From the NCBI RefSeq assembly GCF_016894445.1, contig NZ_CP056775.1:5699001-5763000 (forward strand): DNA of 64,000 nt, given 5' to 3'. Positions within the stretch are counted from its first letter, which is position 1. Each line of letters opens with the position of its first letter. The notes beneath the pieces are model-generated. The model saw nothing but the letters and a program-made list of their open reading frames with translations, was not told the DNA's origin and searched no databases. Of the stretch, positions 34,628 through 44,078 are shown piece by piece. The stretch comes from Dyadobacter sandarakinus (GTDB lineage Bacteria; Bacteroidota; Bacteroidia; Cytophagales; Spirosomataceae). The position numbers were made by a program, and so were the translations under genes.

Positions 34628-36901
34628 CTATATCAAAGCGGGGCACCTGGTGCCCCGTTTTCCTTTGGAGCCCGGGAGTTTAACTTTCTGGGTTTTGTAC
34701 TTTACATGCCTTTTCCGCGCAGCAGTGTGCTTTTTCTTGGAATACGGCACCAGCTTGAAGTCATAGTCGGGAATGAAATAATCCTCTTGGTACTCTGCCG
34801 CAGGCAGCGGCATATAGTGGCGCCCCGGAAAACTCAGCGGATCATATTCGTAATCATACAGGTAGATGGTCACAAATCCATCCCGGCTGTACTTGATTCC
34901 GATATCCGAAAACGGACTGTTTTCATCCCCAGATGCTACAAGCCGCATCATTTCTTTTTGTTTCCCTTTGGCCAGAATGGTCATGTTGTACTGGAAGACC
35001 CGGTGCAGCGAGTCGATCTGCAAGGCGACGCCCAGGTAGTAGCGCGCATCGTTAAGCCTTTCCTGCCCGGCGTACATTACGGCCGTATTGTTGAGCGCAC
35101 TTTTATCCTGGTAACTCTGATAGCTGACCTTTGCTTCATCAAACCGCTCCATATACCGGTATACATTACCCTGGTTTACATGGTAGAACTTACGCGCAGG
35201 AGCAGTTTCCATGGCTTTTTTAAAATCTGCAAATGCTCCGTCGTAACGCAGGCTTGCTTCCTGACTTTGCCGCCGCTGATCGTGCCTGTTGCCAATATAC
35301 GCCTGCACGATCCCATGATTGTTGTTCAGAAAGGGAAGTTCGGGATGCTCGTTTACAAGGCTGTCAAACAGGGCTATGGAGCGATCGAGCTGGTCATTTT
35401 CCAGCAGTACCACGCCCCAGCCATTCTGTGCATTGATGTTGGCAGGGTTCAGCGACACGGCTTTTCTGAAAACATCGAAGCTTTTTTTATACATATCAAA
35501 ATGCAGCAGCAGGTTGCCATAGTTGCTCCACATCACATCATATCCCTTTTCGTACTGCAATGCTCTGGAAAGATATTGCCCCGCCTCCGAGTAGCGTTTC
35601 TGGTCGATCATGATACTGCTTATACCCGCCAGCGCCTCGTAGCGTGTACCGTCCAGGCGCACTGCCTTCTGAAAGTCGTCCTGTGCAGCCCCTGCCTTTT
35701 TGAGGTAATATTCTGAAAAACCTTTGGTAACAAACAGGTCTGCGAAAAACCGGTTATCTGCATCTAGCGCAGCCTCCGCTTTTTTGAAATCAGCCAACGC
35801 AAGATCATACTTTTTCTGTCCGTACCAGGATACGGCCCGGCCCAGGTAGGCGGGAAGGTATGAGGAGTCTTTTTTTATCACTTTATCAAAAAAGCCGAAG
35901 GCAGTCTGGTATTCGTGCCTCGAAAGGTAAGTGTTGCCGATCCCACAGAGCAGGGGAGGTGCTTCACGCTGTAAGGTGGATGCGAGCCGATAATAGCGCT
36001 GTGCCTCGGTAATCTGCTGAAGTCCGTAACAGGCATGCCCCATTCCCAGGTAAGCATCCGCTTTGAAATGCCGGTCGTCCCCTTCCAGGTAGCGTTCGAA
36101 CATCGCCCGTGCAGCCCCGAACTGGCCGAGCGAGAGCAATGCATTGGCGTAGCGTATCTGTGCTTTGGGATGCGCCCGGGCGACTTTTTCAAAATCCCTG
36201 ACCGCTTTTTTATGTTGGCCCGCGTGCATCAGTATATCCCCGCGCTGCAGGCGGTATGCCATTTCATCCTTCTGACGGATTGCCGTGGTCAGCTCGTTTA
36301 CAGCTTCCTCGGGCATTTTTTTAAATTTATAAGTGAGGCCGATGTTGTAGTTCCATTTGCCGCCGGAACTCCTGGTACTGGCACCGGAAGCAAAGTCGAG
36401 TGCTTCGCCGTACTGCTTTTGTTTACCCAGCGCCACCAGGGTGTTCAGGCTGGATTGTGCGTGGCCGGGTACTACTGAAAATTCCTGCACAGCCTCCCGG
36501 TAACGTCCTGCAAGCATTGCAAAAAGCCCGCGATTGTACCGGATGTCATTTTCCTTTTCGCCTGGTTCCAGTGCCTGCGACAGGTGAAGTGCTTTCTGGT
36601 AGTTGCCCGACAAGGCCAGCACTACTGCCTCATTGTTCATGCGCTGAACAGAGTCGGCCGCGCCAAAATGCTGCTTATTGTACAAGGTATAGGCAGACTG
36701 TAGATTACGCACGCCGCGCTGGTAGGCCTCTTCACGCAATAATACGGGATTATTTTCTTCAAAAGCGCGGTTAAAGACGGGAAGAAGCTCTTTGATGATC
36801 CGCTGGCACTCGCTGAAATCCTGGGCACAGGCTTCGGTTGCTGTGAAAGCCCACCAAAGCACCAGACCTGACAAAATAAGCAAGCGGATATTCGAAATCA
36901 T
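34628..36901 (-). CDS. Secreted TPR-repeat protein with basic C-terminal tail
   Basis: A 757-residue protein with a signal peptide (ending TEACAQ). From about residue 60 to 640 it consists of tandem tetratricopeptide repeats, for example KWNYNIGLTYKFKKMPEEAV, AYLGRAVSWYGQKKYDLALA and NINAQNGWGVVLLENDQLDR. The last 100 residues differ: a tyrosine- and acid-rich stretch (YDYEYDPLSFPGRHYMP) and a strongly basic end (KKKHTAARKRHVKYKTQK). TPRs mediate protein contacts, so it is probably a periplasmic or outer-membrane scaffold. The last codons are encoded within the terminator hairpin of the convergent gene. Confidence 0.85.
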   Translation of the reverse strand: MISNIRLLILSGLVLWWAFTATEACAQDFSECQRIIKELLPVFNRAFEENNPVLLREEAYQRGVRNLQSAYTLYNKQHFGAADSVQRMNNEAVVLALSGNYQKALHLSQALEPGEKENDIRYNRGLFAMLAGRYREAVQEFSVVPGHAQSSLNTLVALGKQKQYGEALDFASGASTRSSGGKWNYNIGLTYKFKKMPEEAVNELTTAIRQKDEMAYRLQRGDILMHAGQHKKAVRDFEKVARAHPKAQIRYANALLSLGQFGAARAMFERYLEGDDRHFKADAYLGMGHACYGLQQITEAQRYYRLASTLQREAPPLLCGIGNTYLSRHEYQTAFGFFDKVIKKDSSYLPAYLGRAVSWYGQKKYDLALADFKKAEAALDADNRFFADLFVTKGFSEYYLKKAGAAQDDFQKAVRLDGTRYEALAGISSIMIDQKRYSEAGQYLSRALQYEKGYDVMWSNYGNLLLHFDMYKKSFDVFRKAVSLNPANINAQNGWGVVLLENDQLDRSIALFDSLVNEHPELPFLNNNHGIVQAYIGNRHDQRRQSQEASLRYDGAFADFKKAMETAPARKFYHVNQGNVYRYMERFDEAKVSYQSYQDKSALNNTAVMYAGQERLNDARYYLGVALQIDSLHRVFQYNMTILAKGKQKEMMRLVASGDENSPFSDIGIKYSRDGFVTIYLYDYEYDPLSFPGRHYMPLPAAEYQEDYFIPDYDFKLVPYSKKKHTAARKRHVKYKTQKVKLPGSKGKRGTRCPALI
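34636..34661 (+). terminator. Terminator of the response regulator, overlapping the TPR gene end
   Basis: Arms CGGGGCACC (34639-34647) and GGTGCCCCG (34649-34657) are perfect and followed by four T on the plus strand. On the minus strand the same bases encode the last residues of the TPR protein. Confidence 0.8.
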
Positions 36902-37222
36902 AATTTCAGGAACGCCTCAGTAGTACGAATGTACTGCCATTTATTTTAGTAAAATCAATAGTGCAGTATTCCGCTCGTCAGTATAAAAATATGATTTTTT
37001 AAATAAACTTACATAAAGTACAAAGGAACTTTGTCTAATCCTGCGCATGACGGGCCGCATTTCGGGAAGGATTGAAAAAGGCTCCGGTGCACAAAGGGGT
37101 GATATTACCGAATTTGATATCTTGCACGCTTTATCATTCCATCTTTTTGCTGCAATCAACCGGAAATGGTACGTTTTTCATGTCTGACCGCAGGGTGTGC
37201 AGACGTTAACAAGCTGATTTAA
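36902..37222. other. Divergent intergenic region, no gene seen
   Basis: These 321 bases separate the TPR gene (left) from the GH13 gene (right). The half near the TPR gene is AT-rich. A weak promoter candidate for GH13 is TTG at 37122-37124 with TCTTTTTG at 37142-37149 (17-base spacing, one mismatch in the -7 box). A 72-codon open frame on the minus strand has no protein-like features and is not called. Confidence 0.4.
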
Positions 37223-38977
37223 ATGGCCGATACCAACCAGGATAAATTTATCATTTACCAAATATTCACGCGACTTTTTGGCAACCTTAATACTACCAAC
37301 AAGTACTGCGGAAGCATTGAGGAAAATGGCTCAGGGAAGTTCAACGATATAACTACTGTGGCGCTCGAAGCCCTGAAAGATTTTGGGGCGACGCATGTAT
37401 GGTACACGGGCGTGCTCCGGCATGCAACCCTCACGGCTTACCCGCAGTATGGTCTGGAGAGCGACCATCCGCTGATCGTAAAAGGCATTGCGGGATCGCC
37501 TTATGCGATCAAGGATTATTATGATGTCAATCCCGACCTTGCTGAGGATGTAGGCGCGCGCATGGAAGAGTTTGAGCAGCTGGTATCGCGCAGCCATGCC
37601 ACCGGGTTGAAGGTAATTATTGATTTTGTGCCTAATCATGTAGCCAGGCAGTACCAGTCGCTTGCACGGGCGGAAGGAGTACGCGACTTTGGCGAGGAGG
37701 ATGATACGTCTGTCGCTTTCAAGCCTTCCAACAACTTTTACTATATTCCTAATCAGGACTTCATTGTTCCGGCCGGGCATTCGCCGGTGCGCGACCTGGA
37801 AATGCCTTATACCGAGCGGCCCGCCAAGGCAACCGGGAATGACGTATTTCAGGCGCAACCCAGCCAGTACGACTGGTACGAGACAATCAAGCTGAACTAT
37901 GGTGTGGATTACCAGAATGCCCGCACCACGTATTTTAATCCGCTGCCGGATACCTGGCAGAAGATGTACGATATACTGGCTTTCTGGGTAGGGAAGGGCG
38001 TGGACGGGTTCCGGTGCGACATGGCCGAAATGGTGCCTGTCGAATTCTGGGGCTGGGTGATCCCGGAGATCAAAAAGCTGAACAGCGGCGTCATTTTCAT
38101 TGCTGAGATCTACAATCCGCAGGAGTACCACAACTATATCCAAAAAGGAAAGTTTGACTACCTCTATGATAAGGTAGGGCTATATAATGCATTGCGCCGG
38201 CTTGTGGAAGGATTTGGCACGGCCGAAGACATCACACGCATCTGGCAGGAGGAGTCGGGCGATATCAGCCGGAACATGCTGCGTTTTCTTGAGAACCATG
38301 ATGAGCAGCGCATTGCATCGCGGTACTTTGCAGGGGATCCCTGGCTGGCGATCCCGGCCATGACATTGAGCGCTACGCTGCATACCGGCCCGCTGATGAT
38401 TTACTTCGGGCAGGAGCTGGGGGTCAATCCCACGGAGTCGGAAGGGTTTCAGGGAGAAGACGGGCGTACGACCATTTTTGATTACTGGGGCGTGCCGGAG
38501 GTGCAGCTCTGGGTGAATGACGGTAAATTCAATACCGAAAAGCTGGCGGCCGGGCAAAAGCGGCTGCGGGATTTTTATCAGAGCCTGAACCACTTTGTCC
38601 GCAATAATGAAGCCATTTATGCAGGTGCATTTTTTGACCTGCAATACGTGAATGTGGATGGGCAAAGCTACAATTATGACAAGACGGTGGTGTACAGCTA
38701 CCTGCGTTATACCGAGCGGCAGCAGCTTTTGCTGATCTGTAACTTTGACCGTGAGCGTACGATCGAAACCAACATACGGGTACCGGCCGATGTCTGGACG
38801 AATGCATTGAAACTGGGCAAAACAACAGACTACCGCCTCAAACCTGTATTTCCGTTAACTACTTTACCGCTCCACCTGAAAACCACCGAGATTACGTCAA
38901 CCGGGGTACATGTGGAGCTGCCGCCGGTTTCAGTAGTTGTTTTTGAGATCGTTTCCAATGCTCAGGCAAATGCTTAG
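37223..38977 (+). CDS. GH13 alpha-amylase-family glycosidase, cytoplasmic
   Basis: A 584-residue enzyme without a signal peptide, so it probably acts on intracellular alpha-glucans or maltodextrins. The GH13 barrel shows region I DFVPNHVA, region II GFRCDMAE with nucleophile D266, region III FIAEIYNP with acid/base E295, and region IV FLENHDEQR with D360. A C-terminal beta domain is suggested by YNYDKTVVYSYLRYTERQQL. Exact specificity (amylase, maltogenic or trehalose-related) cannot be told. The ATG at 37223 is directly followed by DKFIIYQIFTRLFG, the normal first barrel strand. The next gene, DUF1460-like, is on the same strand 112 bases on. Confidence 0.9.
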   Translation: MADTNQDKFIIYQIFTRLFGNLNTTNKYCGSIEENGSGKFNDITTVALEALKDFGATHVWYTGVLRHATLTAYPQYGLESDHPLIVKGIAGSPYAIKDYYDVNPDLAEDVGARMEEFEQLVSRSHATGLKVIIDFVPNHVARQYQSLARAEGVRDFGEEDDTSVAFKPSNNFYYIPNQDFIVPAGHSPVRDLEMPYTERPAKATGNDVFQAQPSQYDWYETIKLNYGVDYQNARTTYFNPLPDTWQKMYDILAFWVGKGVDGFRCDMAEMVPVEFWGWVIPEIKKLNSGVIFIAEIYNPQEYHNYIQKGKFDYLYDKVGLYNALRRLVEGFGTAEDITRIWQEESGDISRNMLRFLENHDEQRIASRYFAGDPWLAIPAMTLSATLHTGPLMIYFGQELGVNPTESEGFQGEDGRTTIFDYWGVPEVQLWVNDGKFNTEKLAAGQKRLRDFYQSLNHFVRNNEAIYAGAFFDLQYVNVDGQSYNYDKTVVYSYLRYTERQQLLLICNFDRERTIETNIRVPADVWTNALKLGKTTDYRLKPVFPLTTLPLHLKTTEITSTGVHVELPPVSVVVFEIVSNAQANA

Positions 38978-39089
38978 CAACCCTGTGGGGCATCCTGCCC
39001 GCGCCTTGCAATTGGGCATCCGGATCATTATTTTTACAAAGCACCGTGTTTTTGGAACCATCACCGGCACGACCCATTTTTCACTCCCC

Positions 39090-39908
39090 ATGATCAGAAT
39101 TTTTGCAACCTTCATTTTCCTCCTGGTCTGCAGTGTAGCTTTTGCACAATCAAGCATTCAAAAGGTTTTCGGACAAAAAATGGACTTGCCCGACACCCGG
39201 GATATCGGTATGCAGGTGCTGCGTATGAGCGAGTCGTTTCTGGGGACGCCGTATGTAGCGGGTACGCTGGAAGGCAATCCTACGGAGCGGCTGGTCTGCA
39301 AATTCGACGGTCTGGATTGTACTACACTAGTAGAGAGCTCCGTAGCCCTGGCTGTGGCCAAAAACGAGAATCCTACATTCGAGGGATATAAAAACGAGCT
39401 CACCAGGCTTCGGTACCGGGACGGTGTGATTGACGGTTATGCTTCGCGCCTGCATTACATACTCGACTGGATGTATGAAAATGAAAAGCGTGGCCGCCTG
39501 GAAGATATTACCGCGAAGGTAGGAGGGGTGCCTTATAAAAAGGAGATCAACTTCATGACCAACCATGCCGACCTGTACCCCGCTATGGGCGAAAGTTCGG
39601 TTTGGGAGAAAATCAGGGAGCAGGAGGCCCAGATCAATAGCCGGGAGCATTCCTACATTCCCAAGTCAGGGATCCAGAAGGCTGAGCCTATGCTGCATGA
39701 TGGTGATATTGTGGCATTTACGTCTTCCATAGAAGGGCTGGACGTGAACCATATGGGGATTATTACCAAAATCGGCAGCCGTGCTTACCTGATCCATGCA
39801 TCGCTGACGGGTAAAAAAGTGATTATATCCAATGTACCCCTGGCTGAATATGTATCATCCGTACCCAAGCATACGGGCATGATCGTGGCCAGGCTCAATG
39901 AAATGTGA
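39090..39908 (+). CDS. DUF1460 N-acetylmuramoyl-L-alanine amidase-like protein
   Basis: A 272-residue exported protein with signal peptide MIRIFATFIFLLVCSVAFAQ. It fits the DUF1460 family, an NlpC/P60-like papain fold. The likely nucleophile is C77 in FDGLDCTTLVESSVALA, and the likely histidine is H221 in DVNHMGIITK. The family's best-known members cleave peptidoglycan fragments in the periplasm. The ATG at 39090 is chosen for its clean signal; longer in-frame starts would overlap the end of the GH13 gene and place the signal internally. A terminator follows. Confidence 0.85.
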   Translation: MIRIFATFIFLLVCSVAFAQSSIQKVFGQKMDLPDTRDIGMQVLRMSESFLGTPYVAGTLEGNPTERLVCKFDGLDCTTLVESSVALAVAKNENPTFEGYKNELTRLRYRDGVIDGYASRLHYILDWMYENEKRGRLEDITAKVGGVPYKKEINFMTNHADLYPAMGESSVWEKIREQEAQINSREHSYIPKSGIQKAEPMLHDGDIVAFTSSIEGLDVNHMGIITKIGSRAYLIHASLTGKKVIISNVPLAEYVSSVPKHTGMIVARLNEM

Positions 39909-39977
39909 TCTTTAAGATCAATTTCCTAAACATGTACCGCGAAGCCTGCCTGATCCGGGAGTGGCAGAAATGAAATT

Positions 39978-40010
39978 GGCCTCCGGAAAATCCGAAGGCC
40001 AGTCTTTTCT
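39978..40010 (+). terminator. Terminator after the DUF1460 gene
   Basis: A 10-base stem (39978-39987 with 39991-40000) with one mismatch and an AAA loop is followed by a T-rich stretch. It lies 70 bases after the DUF1460 stop and just before the end of the convergent sulP-like gene. Confidence 0.65.
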
Positions 40011-40030
40011 TACTACTCACCTAACTCAAT

Positions 40031-41650
40031 TTAACTCAATACAGTTTGTCTTTGAAGCCTTCTGGCAGCCAGCGGATGATCCGAAAGTGCCAGGTGATGT
40101 TCAAAACCTATAAGCTCCATATCCCCTCCGGATTGCTCATAATCATGTTTGAACCTGGTTATATTGTCCATCACCGTATGATCCACATAGGGTGATCCTG
40201 AAAAGTCTATCTGTACCATTTTGCCTTTTGGAATTGCTTCCAGTGTTGATTTCAGGCCCAGGTAATTTGTAAAAACAGCCGCATGCGGCACATTGACGTA
40301 AAAAACTTCATGGTCGGTATCCACTTCGGTACCCGGGTCAAAAAGGTGTGAAAGCTTTACGCCGTACACGAGCTGTACCCCGATTTTGGTAAGTATCCCG
40401 CAAACCAGCCCCATCAGCAGCCCCGCGCCAAGCGCAGCTGCAATTGTAACAAGGAAAATGATCAGCTGCTCCCTGCCGATATGGTAGATGTGGGCAAACT
40501 TTGCGGGTGAAGCAAGGCGGAATCCTACAAAAATCAGCATTGCGGCCAGGGCTGCTACCGGCACCATTCTGACCACCTCGGCCAGGGGCAGTACCAGAAT
40601 AAGCAGGAACAATCCGTGAAAAAAGTTGGCCTGGCGCGTTCTGCCGCCATTATATACATTGGCAGAGCTGCGCACTACCTCGGAGATCATCGGCAAGCCA
40701 CCGAGAGCCCCGGCAAGTATATTTCCGGCCCCGACTGCGGCTACGTCACGGCTCAGGTCTGACCTGCGTTTGAAAGGATCCAGCAGGTCAATCGCCTTCA
40801 CGGTCAGTATGGATTCAAGGCTGCCGGCAAGGGTAAAAAGCATTACGTACTTGATAAACACAGGCAACAGGCTGGGCGTTAAACCGGCCAGGCTTACATG
40901 AAAGCCCAATGAAAACCGGCCGGGATTAATCAGAGGCTTAAAGTCATGGTAGGGGTGATCAAAGAGGTGAAAGAAACGCCCGAGACCAATGGCCACTACC
41001 AGTACAACAAGTGCCGGTGGCAGTTTTTTAAAATATGAAAAAGAAAGATAGCGCCACCCGAACATGATCATCAGGCTCACCAGCCCTACAATGGCAATAT
41101 GGTACTCCATGTGCAACAGGCTGTTTGGCAGCATAGCCACCAGTTCCAGCGGCTCTTTTCCATCCAGTTCCGAAGGGATCGTACCCACTGCAAGGTGAAT
41201 TTGCCTGGCCATAATCATGATCCCGATCGCTGCAAGCAGCCCTTGTACTACGGATAGCGGAAAGAAATCGGCCAAGCGGGGCAACTTCATCAGTCCCAGC
41301 AGGATTTGGAAAAGTCCGGCAATCATGATCGTTCCCAAAGCCAGCTGCCAGCCTGCATTCACATTGCCTCTTCCAAGCTCGCTGACGGCGCCGGATGCAA
41401 TCACGATCAGCCCTGCGGCGGGACCTTTGATCGTGAGTTCTGAATTTGTAAAAAAAGACACAATCATCCCACCCGCAATCGCTGTAATCACGCCCATCAT
41501 AGGCGGGAAGTTGCTGGCGGCTGCGATGCCAAGGCTCAGCGGCAGGGCAATCAGCGACACCAGGAATCCTGAAAGCAGGTCGCGCTTCCAGTTTTGCCGG
41601 AAGCCGGCAAAGCCGGTGGCAGGTTTCCAGGTTGCTGATTTCGTCCTCAT
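40031..41650 (-). CDS. SulP-family anion transporter with STAS domain
   Basis: A 539-residue inner-membrane transporter. The N-terminal region RDLLSGFLVSLIALPLSLGI and the following IKGPAAGLIVIASGAV are SulP signatures, and about 10-14 hydrophobic segments run to about residue 410. A C-terminal STAS domain includes VQIDFSGSPYVDHTVMDNIT. SulP proteins carry sulfate, bicarbonate or related anions; no carbonic anhydrase or sulfur gene lies adjacent to decide which. The ATG at 41650 is chosen because residues upstream of it do not fit the family N-terminus. Confidence 0.9.
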   Translation of the reverse strand: MRTKSATWKPATGFAGFRQNWKRDLLSGFLVSLIALPLSLGIAAASNFPPMMGVITAIAGGMIVSFFTNSELTIKGPAAGLIVIASGAVSELGRGNVNAGWQLALGTIMIAGLFQILLGLMKLPRLADFFPLSVVQGLLAAIGIMIMARQIHLAVGTIPSELDGKEPLELVAMLPNSLLHMEYHIAIVGLVSLMIMFGWRYLSFSYFKKLPPALVVLVVAIGLGRFFHLFDHPYHDFKPLINPGRFSLGFHVSLAGLTPSLLPVFIKYVMLFTLAGSLESILTVKAIDLLDPFKRRSDLSRDVAAVGAGNILAGALGGLPMISEVVRSSANVYNGGRTRQANFFHGLFLLILVLPLAEVVRMVPVAALAAMLIFVGFRLASPAKFAHIYHIGREQLIIFLVTIAAALGAGLLMGLVCGILTKIGVQLVYGVKLSHLFDPGTEVDTDHEVFYVNVPHAAVFTNYLGLKSTLEAIPKGKMVQIDFSGSPYVDHTVMDNITRFKHDYEQSGGDMELIGFEHHLALSDHPLAARRLQRQTVLS

Positions 41651-41818
41651 GCGATGAGATCGGAAAATATGTGGCTGTATGACTTGCAAGAGCCCTATGG
41701 GATAGCTGTTTAATTCAGGATGATATAGTGTGGCGAAACCGGCAACCCACTGGCTGCCGGGCGTCACAAAGGAGCTAATGCGTTGTTAAACATGCATTAA
41801 CACTATATTAAAAGTGAA

Positions 41819-43189
41819 TTAAAATGGTGGAAACTTTATAATGAAGGTCGTTCCGGTACCCGGCACCGACTCTACTTCAATGCTGGCTCCCTGCATGTTG
41901 ATAATGCGTTTGGTAAGCGAAAGCCCGATTCCGTAGCCTGCTTTGGTGATGGTTTTTTCGCTCCGGTAAAATGTGTCGAAAATGTAGGGCAGCTCGGCCG
42001 CAGCGATGCCGGTACCGTTGTCTTTGAAGGATATTTTAATCAGGTTGTTCTGTGTTTCAAGAAAAACGTTGACGGTATTGTCGCCTGAATATTTGCACGC
42101 ATTGTCCATCAGGTTCATGAATGCAGTCCGTAGCAGACTTTCGTCTCCGTATCGTTTCAGCTGTTCCTCGTCGTCCGGAATTTTATTGTAGTGAATGTGA
42201 ACTTCATAGTCCGGATTTTTCTGCTGTATAGATGCTTTGGCCTGCCACAATACTTCATCTACCCGTATTTTGGAAAAAGTAACCCGGAACGCCTGCTCAT
42301 CCGTGCGGGCAAGTTCGAGAAGGCGGCTCACGAGCTCGTTCATTTCGCGCGCCTCCGCCCAGATCCCCTTGAGTGCATCCTGGTATTCGGCGGCATTTCG
42401 TTCCTTCATCAATCCCAGGTCGGCCTCGCTCATGATCAGTGCCAGGGGAGTACGCAGCTCGTGAGAGGCATGTGAAACGAAATTTTTCTGGGCTACAAAT
42501 GCAATTTCGAGCCGGTTCAGCATTTGATTGAAGGTCTCGGCAAGCAATGCAAGCTCATCCTTTTCACGTCCTACGGTCACTTTCTCGTGCAGGTTCCCCG
42601 CCGATATTTTATTCACCTGATCAATAATGTCTGCCACCGGCTTGATGGCATCATTGGCAAACTGCCATCCCGCTACACCTACCAGCACGAGCGAAAGCAG
42701 CCAGCCGATCACCAGAATTTCCCGCAGGCGGTTGAGCTGGTTCATGCCCTGCCGGTCCTGCGCAATGGCAATGATCACCCAGGGCTTGCGGTGATCCTGA
42801 AGAATATGCCTGATAATGATGGCCTCTTTATGCTGGTACTTGGTACGTACCTCATGCCCGGCCCGTGCCTCGGACAGGAGCGTTTTTGAAAGTCCGAAAT
42901 GCTTTCTCCCGCTTGAAAAAATCACGGAGTCGGCTCCGTCGTAAATGGTAATGTCTTCTTCCTGCAGGACCGTGTTGTTTTCCTTCTCAATTTTCTCAAT
43001 ATCGTCCGTACTGAGCCCGGTACTGCCCTCGACAAGCTGGGCTATGGTTTGCCCCCGCTCATTCAGGAATGAATAAAACTGGTTTTCGCGGTATTGGTCA
43101 TAAAAAAAGTAAATGGACAGGCAGAAGAGGGCCATTATGGAACCCACCAGCATGGTAAACAAGAGTGTCAGGCGGGACTTGATGTTCAT
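41819..43189 (-). CDS. HAMP-domain sensor histidine kinase, second CzcS-like copy
   Basis: A 456-residue inner-membrane kinase, nearly the same length and domain order as the kinase at 20002-21369. The first helix is at about 8-30, a periplasmic region at 31-160, and a second helix (LREILVIGWLLSLVLVGVAG) precedes HAMP. The phosphorylated histidine is near 243 in FVSHASHELRTPLALIM. ATPase boxes are MDNACKYSGDN, FKDNGTGI and GYGIGLSL. The start codon overlaps the stop of its response regulator gene by four bases, so translation is coupled. The signal is unknown and no efflux genes adjoin it. Confidence 0.92.
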   Translation of the reverse strand: MNIKSRLTLLFTMLVGSIMALFCLSIYFFYDQYRENQFYSFLNERGQTIAQLVEGSTGLSTDDIEKIEKENNTVLQEEDITIYDGADSVIFSSGRKHFGLSKTLLSEARAGHEVRTKYQHKEAIIIRHILQDHRKPWVIIAIAQDRQGMNQLNRLREILVIGWLLSLVLVGVAGWQFANDAIKPVADIIDQVNKISAGNLHEKVTVGREKDELALLAETFNQMLNRLEIAFVAQKNFVSHASHELRTPLALIMSEADLGLMKERNAAEYQDALKGIWAEAREMNELVSRLLELARTDEQAFRVTFSKIRVDEVLWQAKASIQQKNPDYEVHIHYNKIPDDEEQLKRYGDESLLRTAFMNLMDNACKYSGDNTVNVFLETQNNLIKISFKDNGTGIAAAELPYIFDTFYRSEKTITKAGYGIGLSLTKRIINMQGASIEVESVPGTGTTFIIKFPPF

Positions 43190-43863
43190 TCTTCCTTGAA
43201 AATATAGCCCATGCCAACTACGGTGTGAATCAGCTTGGCAGGATAGTCCTTATCTACTTTCTTCCGTAAAAAATTAATATACACATCAATCACGTTGGTA
43301 CCCGTATCAAACCGGATATCCCACACCTGCTCTGCAATGTCCACCCGGGATACTACCCGGCCCCGGTTGCGCATCAGGTATTCGAGCAATGCAAATTCCT
43401 TGGCAGTCAGGTCAATGCGGTTGCCTGCGCGGCGGGCTACCTTTTCGTCCAGGTTCAGTTCGAGATCCGCAATGGTCAGCACCTGGCTCGACTGTTCCCG
43501 CGAGCTGTTGCGCTGCGCCAGTACTTTCAGGCGTGCAATGAGCTCCCTGAACTCAAAGGGTTTTACAAGGTAATCGTCTCCACCCGATTCAAAGCCATCA
43601 AGCTTGTCGTCGATTGTTCCCAGCGCAGTGAGGAAGAGGATCGGTGTAGCGAGGCCATCGTTCCGGAGCTGCCGCGCAAGATCGTACCCATTGAGCAGGG
43701 GCAGGTTTACGTCGAGGATAATGACATCGAAGCGATAGTTGCTCGCCATTTTCTTTCCTACCTGTCCGTCGTACGCCAGCTCCACTTCCCAGGATTGTTC
43801 TTCCAGGCCGCGTTTTAGAAATCCGGCCAGCTTCGGCTCATCTTCGACCACTAGAATTTTCAT
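43186..43863 (-). CDS. OmpR-family response regulator, second CzcR-like copy
   Basis: A 225-residue regulator with receiver residues E7-D8-E9, phosphoacceptor D51 in IILDVNLPLLNG and lysine in YLVKPFEF. The C-terminal winged helix contains LTAKEFALLEYLMRNRGRVV and NVIDVYINFLRKKVD, very like the regulator at 19306-19992, so the two systems are probably paralogues. Its gene precedes the kinase gene with a four-base overlap. A strong terminator upstream (43916-43950) isolates it from the DinB gene, so its own promoter must lie in 43864-43915 or it depends on readthrough. Confidence 0.92.
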   Translation of the reverse strand: MKILVVEDEPKLAGFLKRGLEEQSWEVELAYDGQVGKKMASNYRFDVIILDVNLPLLNGYDLARQLRNDGLATPILFLTALGTIDDKLDGFESGGDDYLVKPFEFRELIARLKVLAQRNSSREQSSQVLTIADLELNLDEKVARRAGNRIDLTAKEFALLEYLMRNRGRVVSRVDIAEQVWDIRFDTGTNVIDVYINFLRKKVDKDYPAKLIHTVVGMGYIFKEE

Positions 43864-43915
43864 AGTTCGTTTTTTCGGCGGTTAAAAGTGTCAAATGTTG
43901 CACAGAATTCCTGGT

Positions 43916-43950
43916 AAAAAAAAGGCTGTCCGGAACGCCGGGCAGCCTTT
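43916..43950 (-). terminator. Rho-independent terminator after the DinB-family gene
   Basis: A 13-bp stem (43921-43933 with 43938-43950, one G-T pair) closes on AACG. On the minus strand it is followed by a T run. It ends transcription of the gene at 44079-44636. Confidence 0.87.
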
Positions 43951-44078
43951 ATGTCTATATCCACACCATTAGAACGTTTGCATTTTTGCATGTAATACGT
44001 TCTATTATTATGCAAAATAGGCAAAATATGTTACTGAAAATAGGTGTGATAATATTTAAGCCAAATTTCATGTATGTA

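Noticed and set aside
36941..37159. 72-codon minus-strand open frame upstream of the TPR gene
   Set aside because: It lies in an AT-rich divergent promoter region, with no signal, domain or spacing that fits an operon.
38937..39089. Longer N-terminus for the DUF1460 protein
   Set aside because: It would overlap the GH13 gene and push a clear signal peptide into the interior of the protein.
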